Positions 52,421-64,000 of a stretch of 64,000 bases of DNA are shown here, piece after piece. Source of the DNA: Plotosus lineatus (Eukaryota > Chordata > Actinopteri > Siluriformes > Plotosidae). Within the stretch, counting starts at the first letter, position 1. Every line of letters starts with the position of its first letter. The notes beneath the pieces are model-generated. The model was given only the letters and a program-made list of their open reading frames with translations, did not search any database and had not been told where the DNA came from. Location: assembly GCA_024760905.1 (NCBI GenBank), contig CM045735.1, positions 24,707,249-24,771,248 of the forward strand, read 5' to 3'. Position numbers and translations under genes: made by a program.

Positions 52421-52697
52421 CTACACATGAAAATTGAAGCATAATTATACCATCCTACATTAACCTCTGAATCATCTGTCTGATTGACAGCGAGAGAGAG
52501 ACAGTTAAACTCTGCAGGGCATGGGGGTGCAGTAATACTGGTCTCATCAGTATTTTATCATGATATGTGTCACTATATACTTGCTACCACACATGCTCAT
52601 CTTATCAAATACAATCATATTAGTTTTTAAAAAGACATTCTAAATGAGTCAAAAAAAAAAACAAAAAACTAGCAGAAATGCTCTTTTAGACTATATA

Positions 52698-52986
52698 CAG
52701 TAGACCCTCATTATTCGCGGGGGTTTGGTGCTGGCCCCTTCCGCGAATGAAGATAATCCACGAGTTCTGTACCCGGAAGTAAAACCCCATGTATCATATT
52801 ACATGCACGAATGATCAACCGTAAAACACTATGTATCTATTACATGCACTAAAATATGCTTCTTAAATACATTCTACAGATCTTACTCATTAATATAGTA
52901 TTAATGTAGTAAAATGTAGTAATGATTAAGAAAAATTTACTTTTTTACTGTGATATTTATTGATAATAAAATATAACCATTATACA

Positions 52987-53030
<44 letters not shown>
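52698..53030 (+). mobile_element. Tigger-like element, left part, with (CA)n
   Basis: TA then CAGTAGACCCTCATTATTCGCG, GTACCCGGAAGTAAAACCCC and AAAATATGCTTCTTAAATAC match 24334 onward. It ends in a CA array (52991-53036) and a TA array (53048-53063) that lead into the Tc1 element. Confidence 0.7.
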
Positions 53031-53038
<8 letters not shown>

Positions 53039-53188
53039 TTATATTTATATATATATATATATAAAATATACTGATCCGTCTCAAAAAATTAGCATATTGT
53101 GATAAAGTTCATTATTTTCCGTAATGTACTGATAAAAATTAAACTTTCATATGTTTTAGATTCATTGCACACCAACTGAAATATTTCA

Positions 53189-54037
53189 AATATTTTGAAA
53201 TTTCTTCAAAAGGTGTCTTGGGGTTTCTAAACATACATCTAGTAACATTATCCTTGGTGATACGGGGAGGAGTTATATGTGTGTTAGATATTACAGTCGT
53301 TGTATTAGTTACTGGTGTAGACTTATTCATATGGATAGTTCGCGTTACCCAAGGGCTTGTTACGAAATGTTGAAGCGTTTTGATGAGTAAAATAAAATTT
53401 GTTGGGTTTCTCGTATTCGGGTATTAGTGTTTGAAACTGGGTTTGCACATGTATGGATTGATCAAGATTGTGGTAGGACAAACTTATTTATGAAAGTATT
53501 TTCACAAAGATGTAAGGATATTCAACTTCAAAATTGGCACTCGGAAATTTTTTAATCATCTTTTCGAAAATATTATAGTGGTTTCAAATCCAATTTAGTT
53601 GTTGAGAAGTATGTAGTGGAATTGTTTTCAGAAAAGGATTTACTAAGATTATATTGTAAATTCCGTTGTGCTTCACACAAGTTGAAAATTCAGTTATCTC
53701 GATTTAAATGTAATGAAAATCCCAATGTGCTGTGCACAAAGTGTACTTTAGACTGTAAGGAAGATGAGTATAATTTTTTTTACTTGTTTGTCCTTATTTT
53801 AAGGCCAGCAGACAGCAGTTTTTACCAGAATATTATGATAATGAACCTTCCATTTCGAAAATTAATCAGTTATTGTCATCGACAAATGTAAAACTTATCA
53901 GATCTGTATCATTATACTTGAAAAGAAATCAGCCAATATGATATGAAAACTTGTATTAAAAGTGCACTGTATGTATTTTGTGTATTAGCAGTATGGGTCA
54001 CGAGGCCCCAAATGCAAATAAACTTGACACTTGAAAC
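53189..54037 (+). mobile_element. 5'-truncated LINE 3' end nested in Tc1, with perfect 11-bp target-site duplication
   Basis: GAAATATTTCA flanks both sides (53178-53188 and 54038-54048). The plus strand, in one main frame with a few stops, reads CISYWCRLIHMDSSRYPRAC, YEMLKRFDE, ICWVSRIRVLVFETGFAHVW, DQDCGRTNLFMKVFSQRCKD and KYVVELFSEKDLLRLYCKFR, then CASHKLKIQLSRFKCNENPN and a Cys-rich stretch with KEDEYNFFYLF. This is the post-RT C-terminal region of a LINE of a type common in molluscs and cnidarians (..(F/L)..FRC..H.L.IE.GR..., C..C......EDE.HF...C). It ends GCAAATAAACTTGACACTTG. It is AT-rich and unlike the other LINEs here. Confidence 0.82.
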
Positions 54038-54207
54038 GAAATATTTCAGGTCTTTTATTGTTTTAATATTGATGATTTTGGCATATAGCTCATGAAAACA
54101 CAAAATCCCTATCTCAAAAAATTAGCATATCATGAAAAGGTACTCGAAACGAGCTATTAACCTAATCATCTGAATCAACCAATTAACTCTAAACACCTGC
54201 AAAAGAT

Positions 54208-55134
54208 TCTGACTGCTGTCCAGAAGGCCATCATTGACACCCTCAAGCAAGAGGGTAAGACACAGAAAGAAATCTCTGAGCGAATAGGCTGTTCCCAGAG
54301 TACTGTATCAAGGCACCTCAGTGGACGTCTGTGGGAAGGAAAAAGTGAAAGAAGGGCCGATTCCAGACCTTGGGGGACCTGTGGAAACAGTGGACTGAGT
54401 CTGGAGTAGAAACATCCAGAGCCACCTTGCACAAGTGTGTGCAGGAAATGGGCTACAGGTGCCACATTCCCCAGGTCAAGCCACTTTTGAACCAGAAACA
54501 GCGGCAGAAGCGCCTGACCTGGCCTACAGAGAAGCAGCACTGGACTGTTGCTCAGTGGTCCAAAGTACTTTTTTCGGATAAACGCAAATTTTGCAGGTCA
54601 TTTGGAAATCAAGGTGCCAGAGTCTGGAGGAAGACCGGGGAGAAGGAAATGCCAAAATGCCTGAAGTCCAGTGTCAAGTACCCACAGTCAGTGATGGTCT
54701 GGGGTGCCATGTCAGCTGCTGGTGTTAGTCCACTGTGTTTTATTAAGGGCAGGGTCAATGCAGCTAGCTGTCAGGAGATTTTGGAGCACTTCATGTTTCC
54801 ATCTGCTGAAAAGCTTGATGGAGATGAACATTTCATTTTTCAGCACGACCTGGCACCTGCTCACAGTGCCAAAACCACTGCTAAATGGTTTACTGACATT
54901 ACTGTGCTCAATTGGCCTGCCAACTCTCCTGACCTGAACCCCATAGAGAATCTGTGGGATATTGTGAAGAGAAAGTTGAGAGACACCAGACCCAACACTG
55001 TGGATGAGCTTAAGGCCACTATCGAAGCATCCTGGGCCGCCAGAACACCTCAGCAGTGCCACAGGCTGATTGCCTCCATGCCACGCCGTATTGAAACAGC
55101 CATTTCTGCAAAAGGATTCCCGACCAAGTATTGA
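54208..55134 (+). pseudogene. Tc1-type transposase (start codon and part of the linker lost)
   Basis: 54208-54370 encodes the helix-turn-helix part (LTAVQKAIIDTLKQEGKTQK, EISERIGCSQSTVSRHLSG) without the start codon, which is deleted together with the preceding leader. A second deletion follows KSE. From 54370 to 55134 the frame is open for 254 codons: LNQKQRQKRLTW, VLFSDKRKFCRSFGNQGARV (first catalytic Asp), FQHDLAPAHSAKTTAKW (second Asp) and NSPDLNPIENLWDIVKRKLR (Glu), ending FPTKY and a stop. All three catalytic residues survive. HG of TDHGI is missing, so the spacing between the second Asp and the Glu is two residues shorter than normal. Non-autonomous. Confidence 0.88.
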
Positions 55135-55384
55135 GTGCATAACTGAATATAATTATTTGAAGGTTGACTTTTTTGTATTAAAAACACTTTTTTTTATTGG
55201 TCAGATGAAATATGCTAATTTTTTTAGATAGGGATTTTTGGTTTTTCTTTACTTTTTTGCCAAAATTATCAATATTAAAACAATAAAAGGCTTGAAATAC
55301 TTCAGTTGTGTGTAATGAATCTAAAATATATGAAAGTTTAATGTTTATCAGTACATTACAGAAAATAATGAACATACTGGTACA

Positions 55385-56265
55385 TATATATATATATATA
55401 TATATACATATGTGTCAAATGGGTGTTGTGATGCACAAAGTGTGGGAGTTGTGGTCGTAGTAGTAGTGCTTGTCACCTCTCGCTTTCAACTAACACCGCT
55501 GGCTAGCAGCTTGCCTGTGAAAAGGGGAACCGAGTGAGTAATTCCCCCCCTGTCAGTACATAACCTCTCCACCATCAAGCCCCATGTAGTGCCTCCTCGC
55601 GGCGACACATGGTAACTGAGTACCTTGTGGACTCAGGCTGAACTACAGGGGACTCGGAGGAGGGTTGGCCCCCAGACATGCAGCATGCAGGCCCACCGGC
55701 GTGTGGACACGCCCTGATGCCCATGATCCAAACCCCCATCTATGGGTTAAATAGTCCCACTGCCTTGTGGATTTCCTTGGTTGGGAGAAGGCTAAGGAGT
55801 AAACCCGAAAGAAATCCGGAGTGGAGCCCCTAAGGCAGTTGGTCTGAGGATTCCCCTACCTTCTGGCAACTCCTGCAGCTGCGCTGGTACCAAATTGTAC
55901 TGGATCTTCCTTTCTTTTGGATGCTATCAGCAAGGCTGAGAGGGGGGACTTGACGTCTGGGCAGCCCAAGTTCTCCATAGTTCCGGCCCAGGCTCGTCGC
56001 GCACTGGAGAGGACACTCCAGCGTTGATGCAAGACTTCGGCTCAACACGGGAAGTAGCAGTTACCGGTTAAAAGCTCATTCCGATTGGCGTAGGATACGG
56101 GCGCCTGGGGCTACTTCCAACAGTGGGAGAGACCATCGTGTCTCACTGGACAGCTACCGCCCGCTCCAAGCTGGGCAGCCCCCAGCCAGTAAGGTGCTGT
56201 CTCGCCACAGCTCGCCAGTCTTGCTGGGTGCGTAGGGCTTAGGGACTGACCATCCCGACAAGCAA
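55385..56265 (+). mobile_element. 5' untranslated region of the LINE that follows
   Basis: After a short TA array (55385-55406), GC-richer sequence without a long frame runs to the start of the endonuclease: CACCTCTCGCTTTCAACTAA, TGGACACGCCCTGATGCCCA, AGAAGGCTAAGGAGTAAACC, GGACAGCTACCGCCCGCTCC. The base composition fits the LINE and not its AT-rich neighbours. The exact 5' end was not established. Confidence 0.6.
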
Positions 56266-59200
56266 GCTGTAAATTCTGCACCAGGCAGACAAAAACGGAT
56301 AGATACGAAGACTCCAGATCTTCGAATAGCAAGCTGGAACGTACGGACTATGTGTCCTGGACTGACAAGTGATCTTCAGCAAATTGACGATGCCCGCAAG
56401 TCATCGACCATGAACTGACACGTCTGAATATCGACATTGCTTGTCTACAGGAAACACGCCTGGCTGACAGTGGTACTATTAAAGAGGCCAACTACACCTT
56501 CTACTGGCAGGGCCTGCCACAAGACGACCCGAGACTGCATGGTGTAGGGTTTGCTGTGAAGAACTCGCTGACTACGGCGATTGAACCTCCTACCAGTGGA
56601 TCAGAGAGAATCCTCGCTTTACGCCTCTCTACAACTGCAGGTATTGTAAATCTCCTCAGCATCTATGCACCAACAGTCAGTTCCATCCCAGAGGCCAAGA
56701 ACCAGTTTCATGAGGCTCTGTATGATACAATTTCCAGGATTCCCAGCACTGAAGGACTTTACCTACGAGGAGACTTCAATGCTAGAGTGGGCGCCGACTG
56801 TGACACCTGGCCTTCCTGCCTTGGTCACCACGGTCTCGGCAGGATGAATGAGAATGGACAGAGGTTGTTGGAACTGTGCTGCCATCATTGCCTGTGTGTA
56901 ACAAATACATACTTCAAGTGCAAAGATTGCCACAAAGTTTCCTGGAGACACCCCAGATCTTGCCACTGGCACCAGCTAGACCTTATCCTCACCAGGCGCA
57001 CGGATCTGAGCAGTGTTCTCCACACTAGAAGTTTCCATAGCGCAGACTGCGACATAGACCACACCCTTGTTGGAAGCAGGATAAGACTGACAATAAAGAG
57101 GATCCATCACTCCAAAACTAAAGGCCTCCCATGCATCAACACCTGCTCCTCAAGGGATCCCCAGCGAATCCAACTGTTTCATGACACAGTCAAGGAGAAG
57201 TTGGCTTTGCAGACTCCTGGCAAAGACATCAACAGCAAGTGGAGCTTCCTAAGAGATACTATCTACACAACAGCCCTCACCGCATTTGGGAAAAAGGAGC
57301 GTCGGAGTGGAGACTGGTACGAGGCTCACTGGGAGGAAATGCAGCCTGTGACAGAAGCCAAGAGGGAAGCCTTCCTAGCATACAAGCAAAACCCCAGCAC
57401 CAGTACTCGGGACACCCTCAAAGCTGCACGAAACAAGGCCCAGCAGACAGCCCGCCGCTGTCCAAACGACTTCTGGCTGAACCTCTGCAGCAAGATCCAG
57501 ATGGCAGCTGACACTGGCAACGCAATGGCCATGTACAATGGCATCAAGACAGCTACTGGCCCAACCACAAGTAAGACAGCACCCCTCAAGACCAAGACCG
57601 GGGAGGTGATCACGGACCAAGGCAAGCAGCTTGAATGCTGGGTGGAACATTACCTGGAGCTGTACGCAACCAAGAATGTGGTGACCGATGCAGCATTAAA
57701 TGCCCTGCCAAACTTACCTGTCATGGAGGATCTGGCTTACCTGCCTTCAGTGGACGAACTGGGCAAAGCCATTGATTGTCTGGCCTGTGGAAAAGCCCCT
57801 GGAAAGGATGGCATCCCCCCTGAAGACTTGAAGAGTGGCAAGCCAGCACTCCTGCAGCACCTCCATGAGCTGCTGTGCTTATGCTGGAAGGAAGGGTTCA
57901 TCCCCCAGGATATGCGCGATGCAAACATTGTAACCCTCTCCAAAAACAAGGGTGACCGCAGTGACTGGAACAGCTACTGTGGCATCTCCCTCCTTAGCAT
58001 CATAGGGAAAGTCTTTGCTTGTGTTGTCCTTACTCGCCTTCAGATTCTTGCTTCCTGGGTGTACGCAGAATCGCAGTGTGGTTTCAGGGCAGGCCGATCC
58101 ACAGTCGATATGATCTTCTCACTTCGTCAACTGCAAGAGAAGTGTCGGGAGCAGCAGAAGCCCCTGTACATTGCTTTCATAGACCTGACTAAAGCATTCG
58201 ACCTGGTCAGCAGAAGCGGACTCTTCAGCCTCCTGCAGAAGATTGGATGTCCTCAAAGGTTACTCCAAATCGTGACCTCCTTTCATGAGGACATGCACAG
58301 CACAGTCTGCTTCAATGGTGGGACTTCTGCAGCTTCTCCAGTGAGCAGTGGTGTGAAGCAAGGCTGTGTCCTAGCTCCGACACTCTTTGGGATATTCTTC
58401 TCGATGCTTCTTCAGTATGCCTTCTCTGACAGTGAGGACACTAGGTCAGATGGAAAATTGTTTAACATAGCTTGACTGCGCGCTAAGACGAAGGTGAGGC
58501 AGGTCCTCATCCGCGAGATGCTGTTCGCGGATGACGCTGCACTGACGTCCCACACTGAGGCTGGTCTTCAAGAGCTAGTCAATCGCCTGTCCCATGCCTG
58601 TAATGAATTCGGACTGACCATCAGCCTGAAGAAGACAAACATCCTGGCCCAAGGCACAAACACAGTCTCAAACATCAACATAAATAACACGCAGCTTGAG
58701 GTCGTGGACTCCTTCACCTACCTGGGATCCACTATCACCAACACTCTCTCACTTGACATTGAGATCTCATGCAGAATCGGGAAAGCCACCGCAGTGATGT
58801 CCAAACTGAACAAGCGTGTATGGAGTAATACCCAGCTAACGGAGAACACCAAGCTACGTGTCTACCAGGCCTGTGTACTCAGCACACTCCTTTATGGCAG
58901 TGAGGCGTGGTCCACGTACGCTGGTCAGGAAAAGCGGCTCAACAGCTTCCACCTCCGCTGTCTCAGGCGTCTACTCCATATAAAATGGCAAGACAGAGTA
59001 ACCAACACCGAGGTACTACAGCGTGCTGGCATGCCAAGTCTGCTCTCACTGCTGAGCGAGAGACGACTTAGGTGGTTGGGTCACGTATGGCGAATGGACG
59101 AGGGGCGCATCCCTAAAGACATGTTGTATGGAGAGCTGAGTGAAGGCTCCCGACACACAGGAAGACCACAGCTTCGGTACAAGGACGTGTGTAAGCAGGA

Positions 59201-59456
59201 CATGAAATTATCTGGCATCGACATCAACACCTGGGAAGGCACTGCTGAAACACGGCAGCTCTGGAAGACCACTGTCGACGAGGGGATCAACAAAGCTGAA
59301 ACTAACAGAATAAACAAGCGAGCTGAGAAAAGAGCAAAGAGGAAAGAAAGGGCAGCCCCCATGGCTCCTCAAAGCCCTTTTGTATGCAATAATTGTTTAA
59401 GAAACTGTCACTCTAGGGTGAGCCTTTCCAGTCACTACCGCAAATGCCTACCATAG
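56266..59456 (+). pseudogene. LINE endonuclease-reverse transcriptase, nearly intact (one frameshift, one nonsense codon)
   Basis: Frame 1 carries the endonuclease start RIASWNVRTMCPGLTSDLQQ to DDARK (56323-56400). A small deletion shifts to VIDHELTRLNIDIACLQETR (catalytic Glu). The frame then stays open to 58472: LYLRGDFNARVGADCDTW (DFN), DCDIDHTLVGSRIR (catalytic Asp-His end), ACGKAPGKDGIPPEDLKSGK (RT start), QCGFRAGRSTVDMIFSLRQL, AFIDLTKAFDLVS and SSGVKQGCVLAPTLFGIFFS. A TGA (58473-58475) interrupts, and the same frame continues with LRAKTKVRQVLIREMLFADD (catalytic FADD at 58523), then LYGSEAWSTYAGQEKR and the tail. The last 26 residues hold a Cys/His knuckle (FVCNNCLRNCHSRVSLSSHY, RKC). 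TGA is consistent with CpG decay of CGA (Arg). About 1040 codons. No ORF1 seen. Confidence 0.88.
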
Positions 59457-59501
59457 CGCTACACCATCGTCTCTCGAGACGTACGGCTGCTACCGCCGCC
59501 G

Positions 59502-59502
<1 letters not shown>
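59457..59502 (+). mobile_element. LINE 3' untranslated end
   Basis: Short 3'UTR: GCGCTACACCATCGTCTCTC then GAGACGTACGGCTGC, ending at a TA array. The very short 3'UTR is consistent with the family. Confidence 0.6.

Positions 59503-59566
<64 letters not shown>
59503..59566. repeat. (TA)n microsatellite between two retrotransposon 3' ends
   Basis: About 31 TA units between the plus-strand LINE 3' end and the minus-strand RTE 3' end (CTTCTTCTTCTTCTTC). Confidence 0.98.
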
Positions 59567-59568
<2 letters not shown>

Positions 59569-62500
59569 TTCTTCTTCTTCTTCTTTTGCTTTCGGCTGCT
59601 CCATTCAGGGGTCGCCACAGCAAATCATCCGCCTCCATCTCACCCTGTCCTCTGCATCTTCTTTTCTGACTCCAACGACCTTCATGTCTTCCTTCACCAC
59701 ATCCATAAATCTCTTCTTTGGTCTTCCTCGAGGCCTTCTGCCTGGTAATTCCAACCTCAGCATCCGACTGCCAATATACTCACTATCCCTCCTCTGTCCA
59801 AACCATCTCAATCTAGCCTCTCTGACTTTGTGTCCAAAACATTTTACATGTGCTGTCCCTCTGAAACTCATTTCTGATCCTATCCATCCTCGTTACTCCC
59901 AGAGAGAACCTCAACATTTTCATCTCCACTACCTCCAGCTCTGCCTCCTGCCTTTTCCTCAGCACCACTGTTTCTAAGACATACAACATCGCTGGCCTCA
60001 CCACCGTCTTGTACACTTTTCCCTTCATTCTTGCTGACACTCTCCTATCGCACATCACACCGGACACTTTTCTCCAACCATTCCAGCCTGCATGCACACA
60101 CTTCTTCACCTCTTTTCCACATTCTCCATTGCTCTGGATTGTTGAGCCTAAGTACTTAAAATCCTCCACCTTCATTATCTCTGCTCCCTGTAACATCACC
60201 GTTCCTCCTGGGTCCTTCTCATTCACACACATGTATTCTGATTTTCTGAGGCTAATCGTCATTCCTCTCCTTTCCAGGGCATACCTCCACCTCTTGAGAT
60301 TTTCCTGCACTTGTTCTCTGCTCTCACTACAGATCACAATGTCATCTGCAAACATCATAGTCCATGGAGATTCTTGTCTCACCTCGTCTGTCAGCCTGTC
60401 CATCACCATAGCAAACAAGAAGGGGCTCAGAGCTGACCCTTGATGCAGTCCCACTTCCACCTTGAACTCTTCTGTCACACCGACAGCACACCTCACCACT
60501 GTCTTACATCTCTCATACATGTCCTGCACCACTCTAACATACTTCTCTGCCACTCCAGACTTCCTCATGCAATACCACAGTTCTTCTCTTGGCACCCTGT
60601 CATATGCTTTTTCCAGATCCACAAAGGCACAATGTAGCTCCCTCTGACCTTCTCTGAACTTCTCTATTAACATCCTCAAAGCAAACATTGCATCTGTGGT
60701 GCCCTTTTTTGGCATGAAACCAAACTGTTGGTCACAAATGCTGACCTCTGCCCTTAGTCTAGCTTCCACTATTCTTTCCCATAACTTCATCGTATGGCTC
60801 ATCAACTTTATCCCTCTGTAGTTGCCGCAACTCTGCACATCTCCCTTGTTCTTAAAAATGGGCACCAGCACACTTCTCCTCCACTCCTTCGGCATCTGCT
60901 CACTCTCTAGGACCTTGTTGAATGTTCTTGTCAGAAAATCTACTGCTACCTCTCCTAGACACTTCCATACCTCCACAGGTATGTCATCAGGACCAACTGC
61001 CTTTCCATTCTTCATCCTCTTCAATGCCTTTCTCACTTCACCGTTACTGATCTTTGCTACATCCTGCTCCTCAATGGTCACCTCTTCTACTCTTTTTTCG
61101 CTCTCATTTTCCTCATTCATCAGCTCTTCAAAGTACTCTTTCCATCTTCCCAGCACACTTCTGTCATCAGTCAATACATTTCCCTCTCTGTCCTTTATCA
61201 ATCTAACTTGCTGCACGTCCTTCCCATCTCTATTTCTCTGCTGTGCCAACCTGTATAAATCATTTTCTCCCTCTTTACTGTCCAACCTATCATTCAAGTC
61301 ATCATACGCCCTCTGTTTGGCCTTAGCCACTGCTACTTTCGCCTTACGCTGTGTCTCCCTGTACTCCTGTTTACTCTCTTCGGTCCTCTCTATGTCCCAC
61401 TTTTTCTCAGCTAACCTCTTCCTTTGTACACACTCCTGCACTTCCTCATTCCACCACCAAGTCTCCTTATCTACTTTCCTTCCAGAGGACACACCAAGTA
61501 CTCTCCTACCTGTGTCAATGATCACATTTGCTGTGGTTGTCCAGTCATTTGGAAACACTTCCTGGCCACCCAAAGCCTGTTTCAACTCCTCCTTGAAGAC
61601 AACATGACACTCTTCCTTTTTCAACTTCCACCACTTTGTCTTCTGCTCGGCCTTTGCCTTCTTCACCTTCCTCACCATCAGCGTCATCCTGCATACCACC
61701 ATCCTATGCTGTTTGGCAACACTCTCACCCACTACTACTTTGCAGTCACTGACTTCCTTCAAATTACATCGCCTACACAAGATGTAGTCTACCTGTGTGC
61801 TCTTCCCTCCGCTTTTATAAGTCACCCTCTGCTCCTGTTTCTTCTGGAAGAAAGTATTCACCACAGCCATTTCCATCCTTTTTGCAAAATCTATCAACAT
61901 CTGTCCTTCTGCATTCCTGATCTGGATACCAAACCTGCCCATCACTTCCTCGTCCCCTCTGTTGCCTGCACCAACATGTCCATTGAAGTCTGCACCAATG
62001 ACCACTCTTTTACCTCTGGAGGTACTCTGCATCACTTCATCTAAGTCATTCCAGAATCTTTCCTTCTCTTCTAGCTCACATCCTGCCTGTGGGGCATAAG
62101 CACTAACAACATTGAGCATTACACCTTCAATTTCTAACTTGAGACTCATCACTCTGTCTGACACTCTTTTCACTTTTAGAACATTCCTGACAAACCCCTC
62201 CTTCAAGATGACTCCTACTCCATTTCTCTTCCCATCCACACCATGATAAAACAGCTTAAACCCTGCTCCTAAGCTTTTAGCTTTGCTACCTTTCCACCTG
62301 GTCTCCTGAACACACAGTATGTCCACCTTCCTCCTCTGCATCATGTCAGCTAGCTCTCTGTTTTCTTTGCATAGTTCCAACATTCAAAGGCCCTACTCTC
62401 AGTCCTAGACTCATGCCTTTCCTCTTCTCTCTCTGCCTACGGACACGCCTCCCACCTCTCCTTCTTCGCCATCTTCGACCAACAGTAGTCCAATTTCCAT

Positions 62501-62716
62501 CAGCACCCTGTTGATTGACAGCACTGATGGCGGTCGTTGTTAACCCGGGCCTCGACCGATCCGGTATGGGGGTAATACTTCTGATTTGCATCATAAAAGT
62601 TTGGCATTGGTTTTACGTCGGATGCCCTTCCTGACACAACCCTCTGCATTTCTCCGGGCTGGGGACCGGCATGAGGGGGAGAGACACTGGTTAGTGCCCC
62701 CCCACCTCATGGCTGC

Positions 62717-62720
<4 letters not shown>
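59567..62720 (-). mobile_element. RTE copy, full length, minus strand
   Basis: In the minus sense it begins AAAATGCAGCCATGAGGTGG (62720) and ends CTGTGGCGACCCCTGAATGG, AGCAGCCGAAAGCAAAAGAA with (GAA)n. Both termini match the exact ends read at 18221-21135. The 5' region holds GGGTTGTGTCAGGAAGGGCA and GATCGGTCGAGGCCCGGG. It is flanked by TA arrays on both sides, so no target-site duplication can be read. Confidence 0.92.
59605..62594 (-). pseudogene. RTE endonuclease-reverse transcriptase, two frameshifts from intact
   Basis: 62346-62594 (minus): [20 protein letters not shown], then an arginine-rich stretch RRWRRRRGGRRVRRQREKRK and GMSLGLRVGPLNVGTM. One indel shifts to the main 856-codon frame (59813-62383): DILCVQETRW (residues 22-30, catalytic Glu), VVIGADFNGHVGAGNRG (127-143), linker [120 protein letters not shown], and FADD at about residue 677. 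A second frameshift near 59870 leads to the tail RGTAHVKCFGHKVREARLRW ... [30 protein letters not shown], stop. The endonuclease His is in KQHRMVV. No ORF1. This is the least damaged RTE here. Confidence 0.92.
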
Positions 62721-62940
<220 letters not shown>

Positions 62941-64000
62941 CTTCTTCTTCTTCTTTTACTTTAGCTGCTCCTTGGGAATTAGCCACAGCAAATCATCATA
63001 CTCCACCTCACCTGTCCTCCATCTTCTTTTCTGACTCAACGACCTTCATGTCTTCCTTCACCCACATCCATAAATCTCTTCTTTGGTCTTCCTCGAGGCC
63101 TTCTGCCTGGTAGTTCCAACCTCAGCATCCTACTGCCAATATATACTCACTATCCCTCCTCTGTACATGTCCAAACCATCTCAATCTAGCCTCTCTCTGA
63201 CTTGTCTCCCAAAACATCTTCATGTGGGCTGTCCCTCTGATATACTCATTTCTGATCCTATCCATCCTCGTTACTCCCAGGAGAACCTCAACATTTTCAT
63301 CTCCGCTACCTCCAGCTCTGCCTCCTGCCTTTTCCTCAGCGCCACTGTTTCTAAGCCGCCACAACATCGCTGGCCTCACCACCATCTTGTACACTTTTCC
63401 CTTCATTCTTGCTGACACTCTCTATCGCACATCACACGGATACTTTTCTCCAACCATTTCAGCCTGCCTGCACACACTTCTTCACCTCTTTTCCACACTC
63501 TCCATTGCTCTGGATTGTTGAGCCCTAAGTACTTAAAATCCTCCACCTTCGTTATCTCTGCTCCCTGTAACATCACCGTTCCTCCTGGGTCCTTCTCATT
63601 CCACACACATGTATTCTGATTTTCTGAGGCTAACCTTCATTCCTCTCCTTTCCAGGGCATACCTCCACCTCTCTAGAATTTTCCTGCACTTGTTCTCTGC
63701 TCTCACTACAGATCCGATGTCATCTGCAAACATCATAGTCCATGGAGATTCTTGTCTCACCTCATCTGTCAGCCTGTCCATCACCATAGCAAACAAGAAG
63801 GGGCTCAGAGCTGACCCTTGATGCAGTCCACCTCCACCTTGAATCTTCTGGTCACACCGACAGCACACCTCACCACTGTCTTACATCTCTCATACATGTC
63901 CTGCACCACTCCTAACATACTTCTCTGCCACTCCAGACTTCCTCATGCAATACCACAGTTCTTCTCTTGGCACCCTGTCATATGCTTTTTCCAGATCCAC
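62941..64000 (-). mobile_element. RTE copy, minus strand, cut by the window edge
   Basis: The 3' end (CTTCTTCTTCTTCTTTTACT, then AGCTGCTCCTTGGGAATTAG, a decayed form of the gcgacccctgaagggaacagc end) is followed by tail fragments (63122-63418: VYKMVVRPAML, REARLRWFGHVQRRDSEYI) and the RT palm (63596-63868: [36 protein letters not shown], where the frame is shifted right after FADD). Many single-base deletions relative to the copy at 59567-62720. It continues beyond the right edge. Confidence 0.88.

Larger units (their letters stand above)
53073..55378 (+). mobile_element. Tc1/mariner element, plus strand, interrupted by a LINE 3' end
   Basis: The left terminal repeat CGTCTCAAAAAATTAGCATA (53085) is followed by the family's leader. 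At 53188/54038 an 849-bp insertion interrupts it. It resumes with TCATGAAAACACAAAATCCC, the transposase gene, and the right repeat, which lacks its last 30 or so bases (AGAAAATAATGAAC stops at 55374). It is the same family as 30618-32195. Confidence 0.88.

Overview
The window looks like vertebrate, most probably teleost fish, genomic DNA. The evidence is two exons of the host gene clint1 (epsinR/enthoprotin) on the minus strand and a repeat load typical of fish: RTE, Rex1/L2-like and other non-LTR retrotransposons, tRNA-derived SINEs, Tc1/mariner, pogo/Tigger-like and hAT DNA transposons, and many CA and TA microsatellites. No species is claimed.

Host gene. The clint1 start codon and first 13 codons lie at 45015-45055 and the second coding exon (35 codons of the ENTH domain) at 7970-8074, both on the minus strand. 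Donor, acceptor and phase match, so intron 1 spans 8075-45014 (36.9 kb), and almost all of it is transposon-derived. Sequence left of 7970 is intron 2; exon 3 was not found and probably lies outside the window. Three further minus-strand stretches upstream of clint1 (45581-45790, 48454-48512, 52288-52420) have splice-like boundaries but no recognised product.

Layout. 0.3-3.2 kb: decayed fish LINE with a head-to-head arrangement. 3.4-6.5 kb: 5'-inverted SINE, Rex1/L2-like fragment, Tigger-like element, hAT element. 7.97 kb: clint1 exon 2. 8.3-10.1 kb: LINE 3' end, tandem duplication and pogo-like 3' end. 11.2-16.25 kb: DNA transposon carrying a 4.2 kb LINE. 16.6-21.6 and 27.2-32.9 kb: two paralogous copies of one old repeat, each invaded by different elements, so that each copy shows the other's empty site. 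21.9-26.7 kb: hAT and Tigger-like elements. 30.6-32.2 kb: Tc1. 34.7-36.7 kb: pogo-like element with a nested element. 37.3-38.9 kb: DNA-transposon ORF with a MADF/SANT-like domain and a TATA box. 40.6-43.6 kb: tandem repeats and an RTE copy. 45.0-45.3 kb: clint1 exon 1 and promoter. 46.0-47.1 kb: element carrying a Penelope-like fragment with a hammerhead-ribozyme fold. 48.9-51.9 kb: RTE. 53.1-55.4 kb: Tc1 with a LINE 3' end nested inside it. 55.4-59.5 kb: nearly intact LINE. 59.6-64.0 kb: two RTE copies.

Themes. (1) One RTE family accounts for about 15 kb, and a tRNA-SINE carries both a piece of the RTE 5' region and the RTE 3' terminus, a tRNA/RTE chimera comparable to Bov-tA with BovB. One SINE copy is 5'-inverted inside a target-site duplication; another has a different 3' tail. 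(2) Exact insertion boundaries can be read for about ten elements from target-site duplications or paralogous empty sites. (3) Two loci share a 509 bp identical tract that crosses a Tc1-relic/RTE junction. (4) A Penelope-type hammerhead fold sits at 46232-46286. No intact autonomous element was identified; the LINE at 56-59 kb (one frameshift, one nonsense codon) and the RTE at 59.6-62.7 kb (two frameshifts) come closest.
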